Source: Cyanodermella asteris (Eukaryota; Ascomycota; Lecanoromycetes; Ostropales; Stictidaceae). Taken from it: a DNA stretch of 64,000 nucleotides. The stretch spans positions 1,055,279-1,119,278 of the forward strand of contig UYJD01000001.1 in assembly GCA_900618795.1 (NCBI GenBank), written 5' to 3'. Position numbers and translations under genes: made by a program. Position 1 is the first letter of the stretch, and every line of letters starts with the position of its first letter. Below the pieces are notes generated by a model. That model saw only the letters and a program-made list of their open reading frames with translations. It searched no databases and had not been told where the DNA came from. Below are positions 10,827 through 20,783 of this stretch, piece after piece.

Positions 10827-11770
10827 TCAGACCGAGCACAACTCCGCCTGGACATACGTAGGGTCACTCGCAGCGTCCCCCCAGTTCGTCGCGTTCATGA
10901 CTTTACCACAGGCAGTGCTCGCATCGCACTGAATGTAGTTCTTGAACAAGGGGGCGTGCCACCAGTCCTGGCCTCGGTATGCGTCGTCGAGCGACTGGCT
11001 TATCGGGTCCTTCCAGACTGGAACAATGTCAGTTATCTGCTTCGGATGATGTTTCTGCTTTGGACGGGTCAATTCTTACAGGTGTTGCGCGTGTCAAAGT
11101 GAGCGTGCTTGCTCCAGCCAACGTAGACTTTGGGGTGGTCCAGGTCCTGCAGACCGTTGGGGTTGATGCTGTCGCCCGCATTGTAGTCTTCGTCGCTCAG
11201 CGTGTTCTGAATGTCGGCCCACTGAATCTTCTTGTCGCCTGAGTGGTAGGACAAGATTTCCTCCGTGGGTTGCCAGGTGTTGTCGCTGTTCTTGCTGTGT
11301 ACGACAATCACTCGCTCCCAATCATAGTTATGACCCGTGTGGATTCCAAGAAAATTGGCACCGTCCTTCTGGTAGAATACATTGTACGCGATGCGCACCT
11401 CGCTAGCACTGCACTGCTCCGAGACGTAGTAGATGGGCCACTCGGGCGTAGCGCTGTTCTTGGGGACGCCCGGGTTGCGGCAGTTGCAGCCGACGTTGGG
11501 ATAGTTGCACTGCGGTGCTGGGGGTGTGATCTTGTCGGCCTCATATGTGTCGGCGGTGGTTGGAGAGCCGCCGAACGCCCAGTCGGGGATGCAGGGAACG
11601 TTGCTGTCGAGTTCGGAGAAGAACCAAAGAGGGGCGTAGCGCTGGGCCAAACTGGCAACGTTGCCGTTCAGGTAGCTTTGCATTTGAGAGTCTGTGAAGT
11701 TGGTCACTGCCAGGGCGGAGCTGGAGAACAGGGAGAGGGCCGCCAGGGCCTTGGTCGAAGCAGACAACAT
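10827..11770 (-). CDS. NPP1-like secreted protein (NLP family)
   Basis: Two exons (11770-11080 and 11017-10827) encode 293 residues that look whole. A signal peptide covers about residues 1-21 (basic start, then ALAALSLFSSSALA). The body resembles the NPP1 or necrosis- and ethylene-inducing-like family: YAPLWFFSELDS early on, paired Cys, and the central block GHNYDWERVIVV, which fits the family's GHxxDWE consensus. After it come YHSGDKKIQWADIQ and WSKHAHFDTRN. Family members are secreted by plant-associated microbes; some harm plant membranes and many have no such activity, so a role cannot be inferred from the family alone. The gene stands alone, with a TATA-like element about 115 bases upstream of the start. 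Confidence 0.75.
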
Positions 11771-13104
11771 CTTGGTATGTTCGACACTCCGAAGACGAGA
11801 GACTCGGGGAAGCTATACACGGGGCTGCGAATCGCTGATACACGGAACAGAACACGATGGACAAAAGGGAGCTTTCACGAAGATTATATACGCCAGCCTG
11901 ACAGAGGCCATCGTCCATCCGGCAGTGTTACATACACACAGGTCCCGCATGTCCAACCGGTCAGAAGCGTAACCTTCCAAAAGGCCGCAGCAACCGAAAG
12001 ATGGCAAGGATGGAGAAGGGCGAAGAGATCGACACGGATTTGCACCAGAATCAGAGAAGATCGTCGCACAATCGGGACCACGCGTTCGGGGTTGTGCCTG
12101 AAGTGAAGATGAAGTTCTGGCTGGGGGCCGCAACGTGCCTGAAATCGCTGCTACAACGAGTCGCAAGGTACGGGTGTAGGATGCACCTAGAAGGTGCGTC
12201 GAAGCACGTGTAGCAGTTTTAGGTGCCAGTCCCGAGTGGGTGACCCGCAGGCCATGGATCCTGCTGTGCTAGTGACCAGTTAGATATCCGGGATGGACAA
12301 CGAGCTTTCAATATAGCGCGTTTGCTTGTATCGAGCTTGTGAAAAGCTTGCTATCGCCAAAGCTGCGACGCGGAGAGGTCTTGCGGTGCAATGTGTCCTG
12401 TGAGCTTCCAAGTCGCTTCACGTGGTGCAAGCGCTTTCCGCTTCCTGCAAAGGACAGATACCTTGGGAGAGCGAACATCTGGCCATTGTCGCACCGACTC
12501 GGTGGAGAGGCAAACCCTTGGAGACGAGTTGTTGGCAAGCCAAATGGTGCTCGAAATCGCGTTGAAATTGCAAAGGACGTTGATGGGGCTCTTTAGAAGA
12601 TGGGCGTCGTATCGTCGGCATCCGCCACCAGTCAACGCAGTGTAACCTGAAGTTTCATGTACGTACGGGGAACCCAAAAGCAAAGAGATGAGTGCAAAGC
12701 AAGCTCTATCAATATGCCAAGTCGATATCATCTGGCTCCATGCTGAAAGGTGCATACTCACGTCAGAATCTTATCTTATTTGATGGTCTCGAATCCAAGA
12801 TGGAACATCGATGATAATTGAGGTGAAAAGGTACTTGGGCTACAGTGCTTGTGATTACCTCCCCAAACATATCGCAAAGCCATCGGTTGCTTGTCAAGAT
12901 GTATTTTGCATTATACACCATAGCGAACATTCACAGCCGTTCCGTGTGTCAAAACGTAGCCTTATGTACATATCCATACTCTATACGTTCACCGTCTGGG
13001 TGCTTCAACACGACTGCGACAGCCACCAGCCGCGTATCCAGAAATATCCCTCTTCAAATCACAAAACAGCCGTGAGTCGTTTCGCGTAAAAGTTGAGCAA
13101 GCGA
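11771..13104. other. Intergenic region, no gene recognised
   Basis: About 1.3 kb between the NPP1-like start and the GDPD 3' end. It contains the TATA-like element near 11884. Open frames on both strands around 12300-12760 overlap each other and have no family resemblance. A short 5S rRNA-like match at 12232-12270 was considered and rejected. Confidence 0.5.
11884..11891 (-). promoter_or_regulatory. TATA-like element of the NPP1-like gene
   Basis: On the minus strand the sequence reads GTATATAATC about 115 bases upstream of the start codon at 11770. It is the only TATA match in that interval. Transcription start is unknown. Confidence 0.4.
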
Positions 13105-14142
13105 TCACCGTCGCACCTTTCTATTCCCATTCTTCCACCCTTTCCATGCCAGAACCATTCGAAACAAGACCATAACGAGGAACATCCAAAGCATCTGACC
13201 ATAGACTCGACGACTGAGATTGACCTTCTTCTTGCCCTGCTCCCATTCTGCCTTGACCAGGATGAACTTCTCCGGATCGTCCGTAATGACCGCATCGACG
13301 CCCTTCTGAATGCACCAACGCATCCATTCTCCATCGTTCACTGTCCATGCCATTACCGGAACGTGGTGATCATGCGCCTGGCGGATGAACCTCGGCTTCA
13401 AGTATAGCGCTTGAACGAGCATGTTAAAGGAAACAGCTTTCGGGCAGGAGAAAAACCGTTGTGCGTATGCCGTGGAGAACCCGATGTTAACGATGGGGAA
13501 CTCTGGCATGTATTTCTCACATAGAGGTAGGTATCTGTGTGCCCAGACACCCAGTCCGATGCGCGACCTCCACGGCGCCTTTGGATGTGGGGCTGCAGAG
13601 GCTACCGTTTCCGCGATGCGACGCATGACGGTGTCACTGTCATTGTCCATCTTGATATCGAGCAGCAGGGAGATGTTCTCCACGCCGTCCTGGGCAAGGT
13701 ATTCCAGTAAATCTGACAACCTGGGCATGTGCTCCTTTGGCTCCTGGATCGTGCGCTGTGTCTTCACAAAATCCCAATCCACGTCTATAAGCTTCTCATC
13801 CCGTCCAAAGCATCGCTTCAGCGTAGGGTCGTGGCTCAGAACCACTACACCATCTTTCGTCAAATGTATATCCGTCTCTAGCCCAAAAGTCCCAGCTTCG
13901 ACCGCCCCTCGGAATGCGGCCAGGGTGTTCTCGGGGTACTTGGCCTTGTAGCCTCGGTGCGCAAATGTGCGTGGTAACCTCTCGCCCGATGAAGTTTTCT
14001 GCGCGAATAGCCATGATGGAGCTGGGCTTGGTCTGCAGTCGTTCGCATCTGGTGCGATTTCGGCGAGCTGGTCGGTGATGCTGGGATTCATGAGGAAAGG
14101 TGGGATGTAGCGGACGATGAAAGGGGGTAAGGCGGGTGGCAT
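13105..14142 (-). CDS. Glycerophosphodiester phosphodiesterase family protein, membrane-anchored
   Basis: A single exon of 345 residues. The first ATG is at 14142; the open frame starts two codons earlier at a TTG, which was not used. The protein belongs to the GDPD family (TIM barrel, metal-dependent cleavage of phosphodiesters of glycerol). The active-site signature is clear: AHRGYKAKYPENT with His62 and Glu71, then GLETDIHLTKDG with Glu89, Asp91 and His93, then SLLLDIK and the closing barrel motif TWTVND-like (MAWTVNDGEW) and VDAVITDDP. A hydrophobic helix near residues 318-336 followed by basic residues suggests a C-terminal membrane anchor, as in yeast Pgc1, a phosphatidylglycerol-specific phospholipase C. 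The Pgc1 comparison rests on recall of architecture, so the substrate is open. Confidence 0.88.
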   Translation of the reverse strand: MPPALPPFIVRYIPPFLMNPSITDQLAEIAPDANDCRPSPAPSWLFAQKTSSGERLPRTFAHRGYKAKYPENTLAAFRGAVEAGTFGLETDIHLTKDGVVVLSHDPTLKRCFGRDEKLIDVDWDFVKTQRTIQEPKEHMPRLSDLLEYLAQDGVENISLLLDIKMDNDSDTVMRRIAETVASAAPHPKAPWRSRIGLGVWAHRYLPLCEKYMPEFPIVNIGFSTAYAQRFFSCPKAVSFNMLVQALYLKPRFIRQAHDHHVPVMAWTVNDGEWMRWCIQKGVDAVITDDPEKFILVKAEWEQGKKKVNLSRRVYGQMLWMFLVMVLFRMVLAWKGWKNGNRKVRR

Positions 14143-15406
14143 TGTCAAATGCTTTCAAGCCATGTAGTCGGCAGACTGCTCACTCGTGGAGTTGTAAAGG
14201 TCAGACTGTGCTCGACGAGCGGGTCGGCACTTGTTCAAGGTTCGTCTGGACACGAATCTGCAGCCGGGCCGGCCAACGACGACGCAGGACCGCAACTTTG
14301 AATGAACTCGAAGCGCAGAACTTCAGCACAGCATTTGAAGGTGTGTCGATGCGAACGGACAAAGCGAACGACGAGCTGCAGCGCAAAAGTCAACGTCAAA
14401 GGAAGCGCATGAAGACAGCAGCAAGCTGGAGTTATGCTTCAACTTCGACCACCGGCGGCGTCAGTTGAGCAGCTGGAAACGGCATGGATGGGCGCCCGCC
14501 CAAGGTCTCAGACAGTCTCGAAAAGTCCCCCAACCTTGCCCTCTAACCCATTCGAGATTCCTTTGGGTCCGAACAGGAATGGTCGCTCGCCTTAAGCGAA
14601 TCCACTTATGCACGCCGCTTAAGCATATCGGCGGACTTGTGAAGTGGTGGAACTCGAGCGTGCCGTTTTCCGTTTGTGCAGCGCCGACCGGCTCATGATG
14701 GACCTGGGCTTCTCAAAGGCAGCCATTTGAGCGAGTTGATGTTTGTCTCGTCAGTTCACGATTGCGATTGCTATGAATTCATGACTTTGCCGTATAGTGC
14801 GGTCGCTGTCTATTGCGACCGAAACTCCGAGAGTGTTTGTTTTTAGCTGCGTCACACCAACCAAGCAGCTACCTGAGGGCACTGGCGAATCCGGCAATCC
14901 GCCCTTCCCTGAAAGAGCTCAAGTCATCCAGATAGGAAAAGGCCTCAGCTCCAATCCGAAGCCGTGCGTTTTGAGTTTTATGAGCGTTGCTGACGCTTGG
15001 TCGCGCTCGTCTCCCCGCTATGTACAGCAGAACGAATCAGTCATGACTTGGATGCCATGTCGGTAATTGCTGCCACGAGACTGACAGGTATCATCCTGGT
15101 CAGTGAGCTCATCAGCGAGATGTTGTTAGTCCGAGCCGATGCATCAACCGTTGCTCTCCCTGAAACATGGCCCCTCAGTCCGTGCCATGACTGTTGAAGA
15201 TGCTTGTCATAATGTTGTCGCTGTTCCATCTACCATACTTCTATATTGTAGAACTGAGTGCTTCAAATGTTGATTGTTCGTTCGTTCGTTTGAACCATAT
15301 GGTGCTTCACAGAAGTCTTCCATGAGACTTGCCTGTCGAGATATAGTCTTCTTCATTTCGCTTTGCCCAAATTATAGACTGGATATTGCCATCTTCGAGT
15401 TTGATC
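14143..15406. other. Intergenic region, no gene recognised
   Basis: About 1.26 kb between the GDPD start and the 3' end of the metallo-hydrolase gene. A short TTCG repeat (four units) lies at about 15276-15290. Open frames have no family resemblance. Confidence 0.5.
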
Positions 15407-16624
15407 CTAAACGATCACTGTCTCACCAACCTCGCAGAGCCCGCATTGACTCCCCCAAAGCCCCTCCTTCTCAGCCGCCTCTCGCCATCGTTTCGGCGGC
15501 TCTCTCACATCTTCATGATACTGACTGAGCCCCCCTCTGACCGTCCCATAATGCATGCCAATAGTCCTCATACTACGTACATCCTTATGAATGTTCAGAC
15601 TGTCTTCTGGACAAACGTGTACCGCACCCATGAACTCCTGCGGACTATATAGTCCTATGGGCACAAACGCAAGATCGAACCCGCCAAACAATTCCCCCAG
15701 CTGCTTGAACGCCGGACATTCACTCGGTGCGTCGACCGCCCTATACGCCGTATCGCCTGCGAAATACATCTTCTTCGAGCTTATCTTATCTTCGATTGCC
15801 CACCCGCACCACAGTCCCTTATTCCGATCCCAGAGGCTGCGGCCGGACGCATGTTGGGCTGGAGTGCAAGTGAGCTCGATAGTTCCCGCGACCGGGACGT
15901 TGACCTCGTGGCTGCTCCACCAGTCGCATTCAGTGATCTCGTCGCTTCGGATCCCAGCGTCGGCGGCGAGGAAATGCCTTGCGTTTCCCAGGCCCGCGAA
16001 GAAATGAATCCGTTTGCCCACAGCATGCTGTCGGTCGCATATCTGTTTAATGGTGACCAAATCCATATGATCGTAGTGGTCGTGGGATGTGATGATAATA
16101 TCAATCTCTGGAAGCTCATGCACGGAACATGGTGTCGGCGTGTACCTCTTCGGGCCTGCCCACGTTACAGGCGATGTCCGCTCGCTGAAGACGGCATCAA
16201 TGAGGATCCTCAAGCCTCGCGCTTCGGTCTTTTCCAATTTATTGACAGCCTCACCTCCTCCGGTTGATACGGGCGTCTCTCCGAGCGGGCTCGCCGTCTC
16301 AACCAACACGCCTGCGTGTCCCAGCCACGTTACTTTCAATCCAGAACTCCAGTTCTCCTGCCCGCGTCCCCAATCCGGCTTCCGTACCTTGACAAGCTCG
16401 TCGCGAGTCTCCGGTATGGGGACGAAGTTACGCTTCGAGCCGAAGCGTGTCTGTAGAGCAGCGAGAAGCCCATTTCCGCTGCCAGCTGATGGCCAAGGGT
16501 TCTTGAAATGCGTTGGAGGGCTGCCCACCCAGTGATCGGGTGCGGAGTCTGATGCAGGCGGTAGAGGGTTTCTCGAGGGGAGTGGCTGAATGTGTAATTG
16601 AGCTGATTGAGACATGGTGTTCAT
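15407..16624 (-). CDS. NAPE-PLD-like metallo-beta-lactamase-fold hydrolase
   Basis: A single exon of 405 residues with an ATG at 16624 (a second ATG three codons on is equally possible). The protein fits the N-acyl-phosphatidylethanolamine-hydrolysing phospholipase D group of the metallo-beta-lactamase superfamily (yeast Fmp30 type). Evidence is KVTWLGHAGVLVE at residues 97-109, a GPKRYTPTPCSVHELPEID block, then the zinc motif SHDHYDHMD with His181, His183, Asp185 and His186, and further on CTPAQHASGRSLWDRNKGLW and YFAGDTAYR, which give further zinc ligands. The usual product class is N-acylethanolamines plus phosphatidic acid. No clear mitochondrial presequence or transmembrane helix is seen, so location is not assigned. 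Confidence 0.88.
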   Translation of the reverse strand: MNTMSQSAQLHIQPLPSRNPLPPASDSAPDHWVGSPPTHFKNPWPSAGSGNGLLAALQTRFGSKRNFVPIPETRDELVKVRKPDWGRGQENWSSGLKVTWLGHAGVLVETASPLGETPVSTGGGEAVNKLEKTEARGLRILIDAVFSERTSPVTWAGPKRYTPTPCSVHELPEIDIIITSHDHYDHMDLVTIKQICDRQHAVGKRIHFFAGLGNARHFLAADAGIRSDEITECDWWSSHEVNVPVAGTIELTCTPAQHASGRSLWDRNKGLWCGWAIEDKISSKKMYFAGDTAYRAVDAPSECPAFKQLGELFGGFDLAFVPIGLYSPQEFMGAVHVCPEDSLNIHKDVRSMRTIGMHYGTVRGGLSQYHEDVREPPKRWREAAEKEGLWGSQCGLCEVGETVIV

Positions 16625-17461
16625 TTGTCGGCTTATCTGTCCGATAATAGCTCGTTTGGACAGTCAGAAGATGGGCCGGGCCATGTGAGCTGCCATTGTA
16701 ACTTGCTAGCCGGACGAAGTGAAAGCATCAACTGGGGCGAAACGTGAATGAATAATTTGACCTTGAGTATTGCTCAATTGGTGTCAGCACTAGCGGTCAG
16801 ATATGACAGGACTCAACGACAATCCGTGGGTGCCTGGTCTCGCAATGCCGCTAATGCTGAGACAAAGATCATGACCCGAGTGCAGATTATCTATGACGCC
16901 ATCTCCCTTTTGCTCACCGGGTCGAAGTCGCGTTGCTCGTCGTAAGCGATAACAAGGGGGATTGTCGTGTAGAATTATATCCTATCCCATATCGGATGGT
17001 CAAGTGCGGACGCTCCGAGCGGACAATGCTATCGTCCGGAATGGCGCAATGACGTGCAAGGCGGAAGGATAGAGGTCGCGGCCGAAGTTTAATCTACACT
17101 CCTTTCAGCCGCATTCGTGCGTACAATTCCTCAAGCATGTAGTTATATGATCTTATACATGGCTACTGACAATGACGGTGCGCAAGAATGTGGAATAGTC
17201 ATCAAGTATACGAATAGATGGTAGGGTGCGGCCATGAAACTATCCGATTACTCTACCACTCTTCAAGCCAGACTCACATCCTATTCTGGCCTGTCGATGT
17301 TCGATTTCCCCCGAATCATTGTTGACATTGTTCATACTCGTGTCTGTCCTGAAGACTCGCTCTCAAAGCCTGACTTCCCGGCAATTTCCGATATCTCAGG
17401 GTATTCTCCACTCAGAGCCCTGTTCTGGAAAGCAAACCCTGTTTCTGATTAGCGCCTGCCA
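16625..17461. other. Intergenic region, no gene recognised
   Basis: About 840 bases between the metallo-hydrolase start and the RTA1-like 3' end. No repeat, RNA gene or convincing frame was seen. Confidence 0.5.
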
Positions 17462-18325
17462 CTAACAGGACCTTCGGGGTATCATACCTGGATGCCCGAG
17501 ATTCAAGCAAAAAGCAGCAAGAACGACCATCACCCCCTCCAATGCAATGAACAGCCCCTGGTTATGGATGAGCTCGCCACTGTAGCCCTCGCTGAGCTCA
17601 TCGATTCGATAGCAGCAGCGGATAAGGATGAATAGGATTGCCAGAGAGAAGAACACGGCAAACACCTTCAGTCGAAGAGTAATTGGCTTCCGGTCCGCAG
17701 CCGGCAATCTCGAGCGATGTCGCCAGTACCGCACAATATAGTCCAGACTCAACGCGATGAAGATGAGTAATGTAGCAACTTGGAACGAAAGACCGGCCAG
17801 CGTCACGTCGTTCGCAGCCTTTGATTCACCCGCCGAGGAGGACGACTGCGAGCCTCCAACCCCCTGCAAGACCAACGAAACCAGATCGCAAGGAATAAAA
17901 AGCCAGTAGTACAACTTTGGCGGGAACCGACAAAGCGACGGGTTTAAATACTCCGTGATCCTCGTCAAACTGACGTACACTGCGGCCGCGAAGAACACGG
18001 GCGCGAAAGTGATGCACACGATCTGCATCATGAACGCGGTGAAGCTGAATGGGTTCTGCCAGAGCATGATGCGGCCGCCGTAGCCAATCATCTCGGCGAT
18101 GCAGCCGGTGGTCATGGCGCCCATGAAGAACCAGGTTTTGTAGCGGATGCCTTGGAATATGTGCCATAGCATGGATAGGAAGAAGAGGGCGATGAAGGTG
18201 ATGTTGGCGCCTAGGTCGGGTCTGTATCGGTAGACGCTGCGCTCGACGGAACAGATGGCCAGCGTGCAGTTAGCATCTGGGCCATAGGGAATGAGGTAAG
18301 CCTGGTTGGCAGGACTCGTAGCCAT
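17462..18325 (-). CDS. RTA1-like seven-helix membrane protein
   Basis: A single exon of 287 residues. The first ATG in frame is at 18325; the frame is open further upstream but only from a GTG. The protein belongs to the RTA1 family of fungal lipid-translocating exporters (yeast Rta1, Rsb1), plasma-membrane proteins linked to resistance to toxic lipids or aminocholesterol. Visible family traits are a short outside N-terminus with YRYRPDLGANITF, then IFQGIRYKTWFF, GCIAEMIGYGGRIML, a charged loop TRITEYLNPSLCRFPPKL, CDLVSLVLQGVGG, and the late block RCCYRIDELSEGYSGEL ahead of the last helix. Seven hydrophobic segments can be counted. A TATA-like element lies about 150 bases upstream. Confidence 0.88.
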   Translation of the reverse strand: MATSPANQAYLIPYGPDANCTLAICSVERSVYRYRPDLGANITFIALFFLSMLWHIFQGIRYKTWFFMGAMTTGCIAEMIGYGGRIMLWQNPFSFTAFMMQIVCITFAPVFFAAAVYVSLTRITEYLNPSLCRFPPKLYYWLFIPCDLVSLVLQGVGGSQSSSSAGESKAANDVTLAGLSFQVATLLIFIALSLDYIVRYWRHRSRLPAADRKPITLRLKVFAVFFSLAILFILIRCCYRIDELSEGYSGELIHNQGLFIALEGVMVVLAAFCLNLGHPGMIPRRSC

Positions 18326-18474
18326 TGCTACTCCGAAACTGGTTCGTTGGAGTGTTGGGGCCTGGACGGGAATTCGAAGACTTGTCGTAATGATAGCAGA
18401 GCTGCAAACAATGAGACTAGATGGGATCGATATCACAAAAGAAAGACCGTGAACCAGGCACAGTCTTGCTCAAC

Positions 18475-18481
18475 ATATATA
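18475..18481 (-). promoter_or_regulatory. TATA-like element of the RTA1-like gene
   Basis: The minus strand reads CTATATATG about 150 bases upstream of the start codon at 18325. Assigned on position only. Confidence 0.35.
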
Positions 18482-19091
18482 GATCATGTCTGTATGACGG
18501 CTTGCTCGCATTCTGCACATCAGTGCCCGAATGCATCCTGCATCAAGCGAGAGCAGCGTCAACATCAGGACAGTCCGGGCGTACAAACAGAAGGCAAGAT
18601 CTATCGGCCGAGAGACAGGTGCTGCAGCCTGGTACAAACCCTTCAGGTTCTGACATTTAGAACCCGAAAACGAACAAACCACATGTTGAATACTAACATT
18701 CGTGCAATTCGAGGCGGAGGGTCACCTGTGAAGGATCGTGGCTGCCGCTGATCAAGGGTGCATAGGTGCTCTTGAGCACTGGGCATGACGGCGACACTCG
18801 AAACCGACTAACAGCGAATCGAACAAATACCATGTTGATCAGAATCTTGCCGAGACAGTAAGATCGCGAGGCTCAGAGCAAGTCAGGACGGATGGTCTGA
18901 TTGAGCCTGAATGTGGTGAAAAGATGTCAGAGTTGATTTTACGGCCGAGAGCGCCTTGCGTGAGAGTGGTTGAGCATGCCGCCGCGCCGCAGCCACGTTC
19001 AAGCGTTGTTTGAGCGCGATGCGCTTCGGTGGTCATGACGCCAATCTCAAACAGATCGATCCGTGTCAGAAATCTGGACATTTGCGTTCGT

Positions 19092-19119
19092 GGCAGGAGG
19101 AAAGAATTCGCTGCCGGTG
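19092..19119 (+). repeat. Dispersed 28-base motif, copy 2
   Basis: It matches 10362-10389 at 24 of 28 bases by eye and, like that copy, lies just upstream of a 12-base-period array. Confidence 0.6.
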
Positions 19120-19147
19120 GCTAGTTCAGTCGTGAACCCAAGGACGG

Positions 19148-19270
19148 AGCTAAGCATCCAGCTGATCATTCACCTAATAACCCCGCTGAACACCTGCCTT
19201 TCTAAGGACGATACCAGCTGCTCGACTGGTCATTTAGCTGAAGTCCCGGCTGACGATCTAGCCAATTGTC
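19148..19270 (+). repeat. Degenerate 12-base-period array (array B)
   Basis: About ten units of 12 bases can be laid out, many beginning CTA or CTG (for example CTAAGCATCCAG, CTGATCATTCAC, CTGAACACCTGC). It is more decayed than array A but keeps the same register and the AGCT and CTAGCC elements. Confidence 0.55.
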
Positions 19271-19276
19271 ATACGA

Positions 19277-19435
19277 AAGACTAAGACATGATGATGATGA
19301 TGACGATGATGATTTATACGCTTGCCGAGGCAATAACTGCCTATAAAGGTATTTATCTGTATATATATGCTAGCTACTGCCGCACAGGGAAACCGTCTGG
19401 GGTAGAAAACCCCGGGGGGAGAAGACTAAGACATG
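19277..19435 (+). repeat. Pair of 14-base direct repeats 145 bases apart
   Basis: AAGACTAAGACATG occurs at 19277-19290 and again at 19422-19435. Between them lie an ATG/ACG microsatellite (about 19288-19312), an AT-rich stretch and a C/G run. Confidence 0.75.
19288..19312 (+). repeat. ATG trinucleotide microsatellite
   Basis: About eight units of ATG with one ACG interruption. Confidence 0.85.
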
Positions 19436-19580
19436 CATTTTAGCAAGTAACAATTCAGTGAATGGAGCTCGCTTGAGTACATGCCACACCTTCTTCTCGT
19501 CGACAAGGCCATACAAACAACCCTGAGCTTAGACTTTGGAAGCTTCGTGAAACTGCTTCTGTTGTTCCCGGTTCACGGAC

Positions 19581-20783
19581 TCAACCAGACGGATTCGCGA
19601 GACCCAGCCGCTTATTCGCCCTGTCGAAAACCACATACTGCGACTTGATGAAAACAAGACCATATATCGGATTGAGACCCCCAGAAGCAGATTGGATCCC
19701 ACCATAGCACACGCTTCCATCAGAAGCTATTTGCGCATAGTTGATATACTTTCCCGGAACGACCGCATTATAGCTGCCAACGACAGTACTATAATTCGGC
19801 AGCGCAGAACTACAGGGGAAGATCCATCCTCCAAACTGACTGCTGTACGAGGAGCCGCTGACCTGGCTGTAGTAGCTTCGAACAACCGCGTCAGGAAGGT
19901 ACAGGAGAGAGGTGCCGCTGTCGACGATGCCGGATATCTTCGTGTTGTTGACTGCACCGGCGCCGATTGCGAAGCCGGAAGTGGTGATGTTCCAGTAGCC
20001 TGGGTTGTCATTGACCGCAGTGTAGGTGATGCTCCCCGTATACCTGCTGGGATTGATCACGCCGAAATCCCAGGACCCTGGCGCGTGGTATTTGAGACTT
20101 GCAGTGAAGACGTTCTGCGGTAAACCCTGGTTGACGGCGTTGGTCATGAACGTCGTGCATTGTGGACTGGTGCACTGATTGAGGCGGTCAAAGCCGAGTC
20201 CCAGGATCCCATCGAGGACTTGATTTATGAAACTTCCCGAGGCGTTGTTCGCGCGTTCGACTTCTTGGCCGGTGACCTGAGTACCGCCGATGGTCATCGT
20301 GTCTTTCCATACGTCTCCTGATGCACTCGAACCGTCGCCGTACTTGAGCGACCATTTCTTCCCGCTGACAAGGCTTGCGGAAGAGGATGGGACGTACCGG
20401 GTGTGAGTGCCGCCAGTGACGTTGGTGCCGAGAACCCAGGTGTCAGCAGAGCCAGTGTCGAAAGCGAGTTGGAACCTTTGATTGCCGATTGTGACGGGAG
20501 AGAGGTATTGGTCGTCACTGCCAGACTGCGGTGTAGCAGAAACGCTTCCTGCACTTGCGGACGCTGCCGCGGCGGCCTGATAGCTGGTCGGGGTTCCGTT
20601 TGGGTTGTATTTGGCGTGCGCCTGAGCTATGTGGACGGCCAATGGCGCTGGGCCTGCATACTCGGGGTTGGGGACTTGCTGAACGGTGAAAGCGCGGCGG
20701 ACTTGGGGCTGAGACAACGGTGCGGCCTCACCGGACGCTATCAAGGCCACAAAAAATACAAGGTAGGTACTGCAAATCTGCAT
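19581..20783 (-). CDS. Secreted pepsin-type aspartic protease
   Basis: A single exon of 400 residues. The protein is an A1-family aspartic endopeptidase (penicillopepsin/aspergillopepsin type). A signal peptide covers about residues 1-20 (hydrophobic core YLVFFVALIASG), then a propeptide to about residue 90. The two catalytic motifs are FDTGSADTW with Asp109 and VDSGTSLLYLP with Asp288; the flap region is KYGDGSSASGDVW around residue 150, and LDGILGLGFD follows. Two Cys near 204-209 and two late Cys are present. Several N-x-S/T sites fit secretion. The length is normal. It stands alone, with a TATA-like element about 75 bases upstream. Likely role: extracellular protein breakdown at acid pH. 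Confidence 0.93.
   Translation of the reverse strand: MQICSTYLVFFVALIASGEAAPLSQPQVRRAFTVQQVPNPEYAGPAPLAVHIAQAHAKYNPNGTPTSYQAAAAASASAGSVSATPQSGSDDQYLSPVTIGNQRFQLAFDTGSADTWVLGTNVTGGTHTRYVPSSSASLVSGKKWSLKYGDGSSASGDVWKDTMTIGGTQVTGQEVERANNASGSFINQVLDGILGLGFDRLNQCTSPQCTTFMTNAVNQGLPQNVFTASLKYHAPGSWDFGVINPSRYTGSITYTAVNDNPGYWNITTSGFAIGAGAVNNTKISGIVDSGTSLLYLPDAVVRSYYSQVSGSSYSSQFGGWIFPCSSALPNYSTVVGSYNAVVPGKYINYAQIASDGSVCYGGIQSASGGLNPIYGLVFIKSQYVVFDRANKRLGLANPSG

Larger units (their letters stand above)
18326..19580. other. Intergenic region with repeats
   Basis: About 1.25 kb between the RTA1-like start and the protease 3' end. It contains a TATA-like site, copy 2 of the 28-base motif, the 12-base-period array B, an ATG microsatellite and a pair of 14-base direct repeats, each listed separately. 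No convincing coding frame. Confidence 0.5.

Noticed and set aside
12232-12270. GAGTGGGTGACC followed by a CCTGCTGT stretch, as in the 3' half of 5S rRNA
   Set aside because: Only the short GGGTGACC core is convincing and the 5' half of 5S rRNA is absent upstream; at best a fragment.
4786-20783. Possible secondary-metabolite cluster (P450, oxidoreductase, RTA1-like exporter, protease)
   Set aside because: There is no polyketide, peptide or terpene synthase and no cluster-type zinc regulator; the genes are far apart and mixed in orientation.
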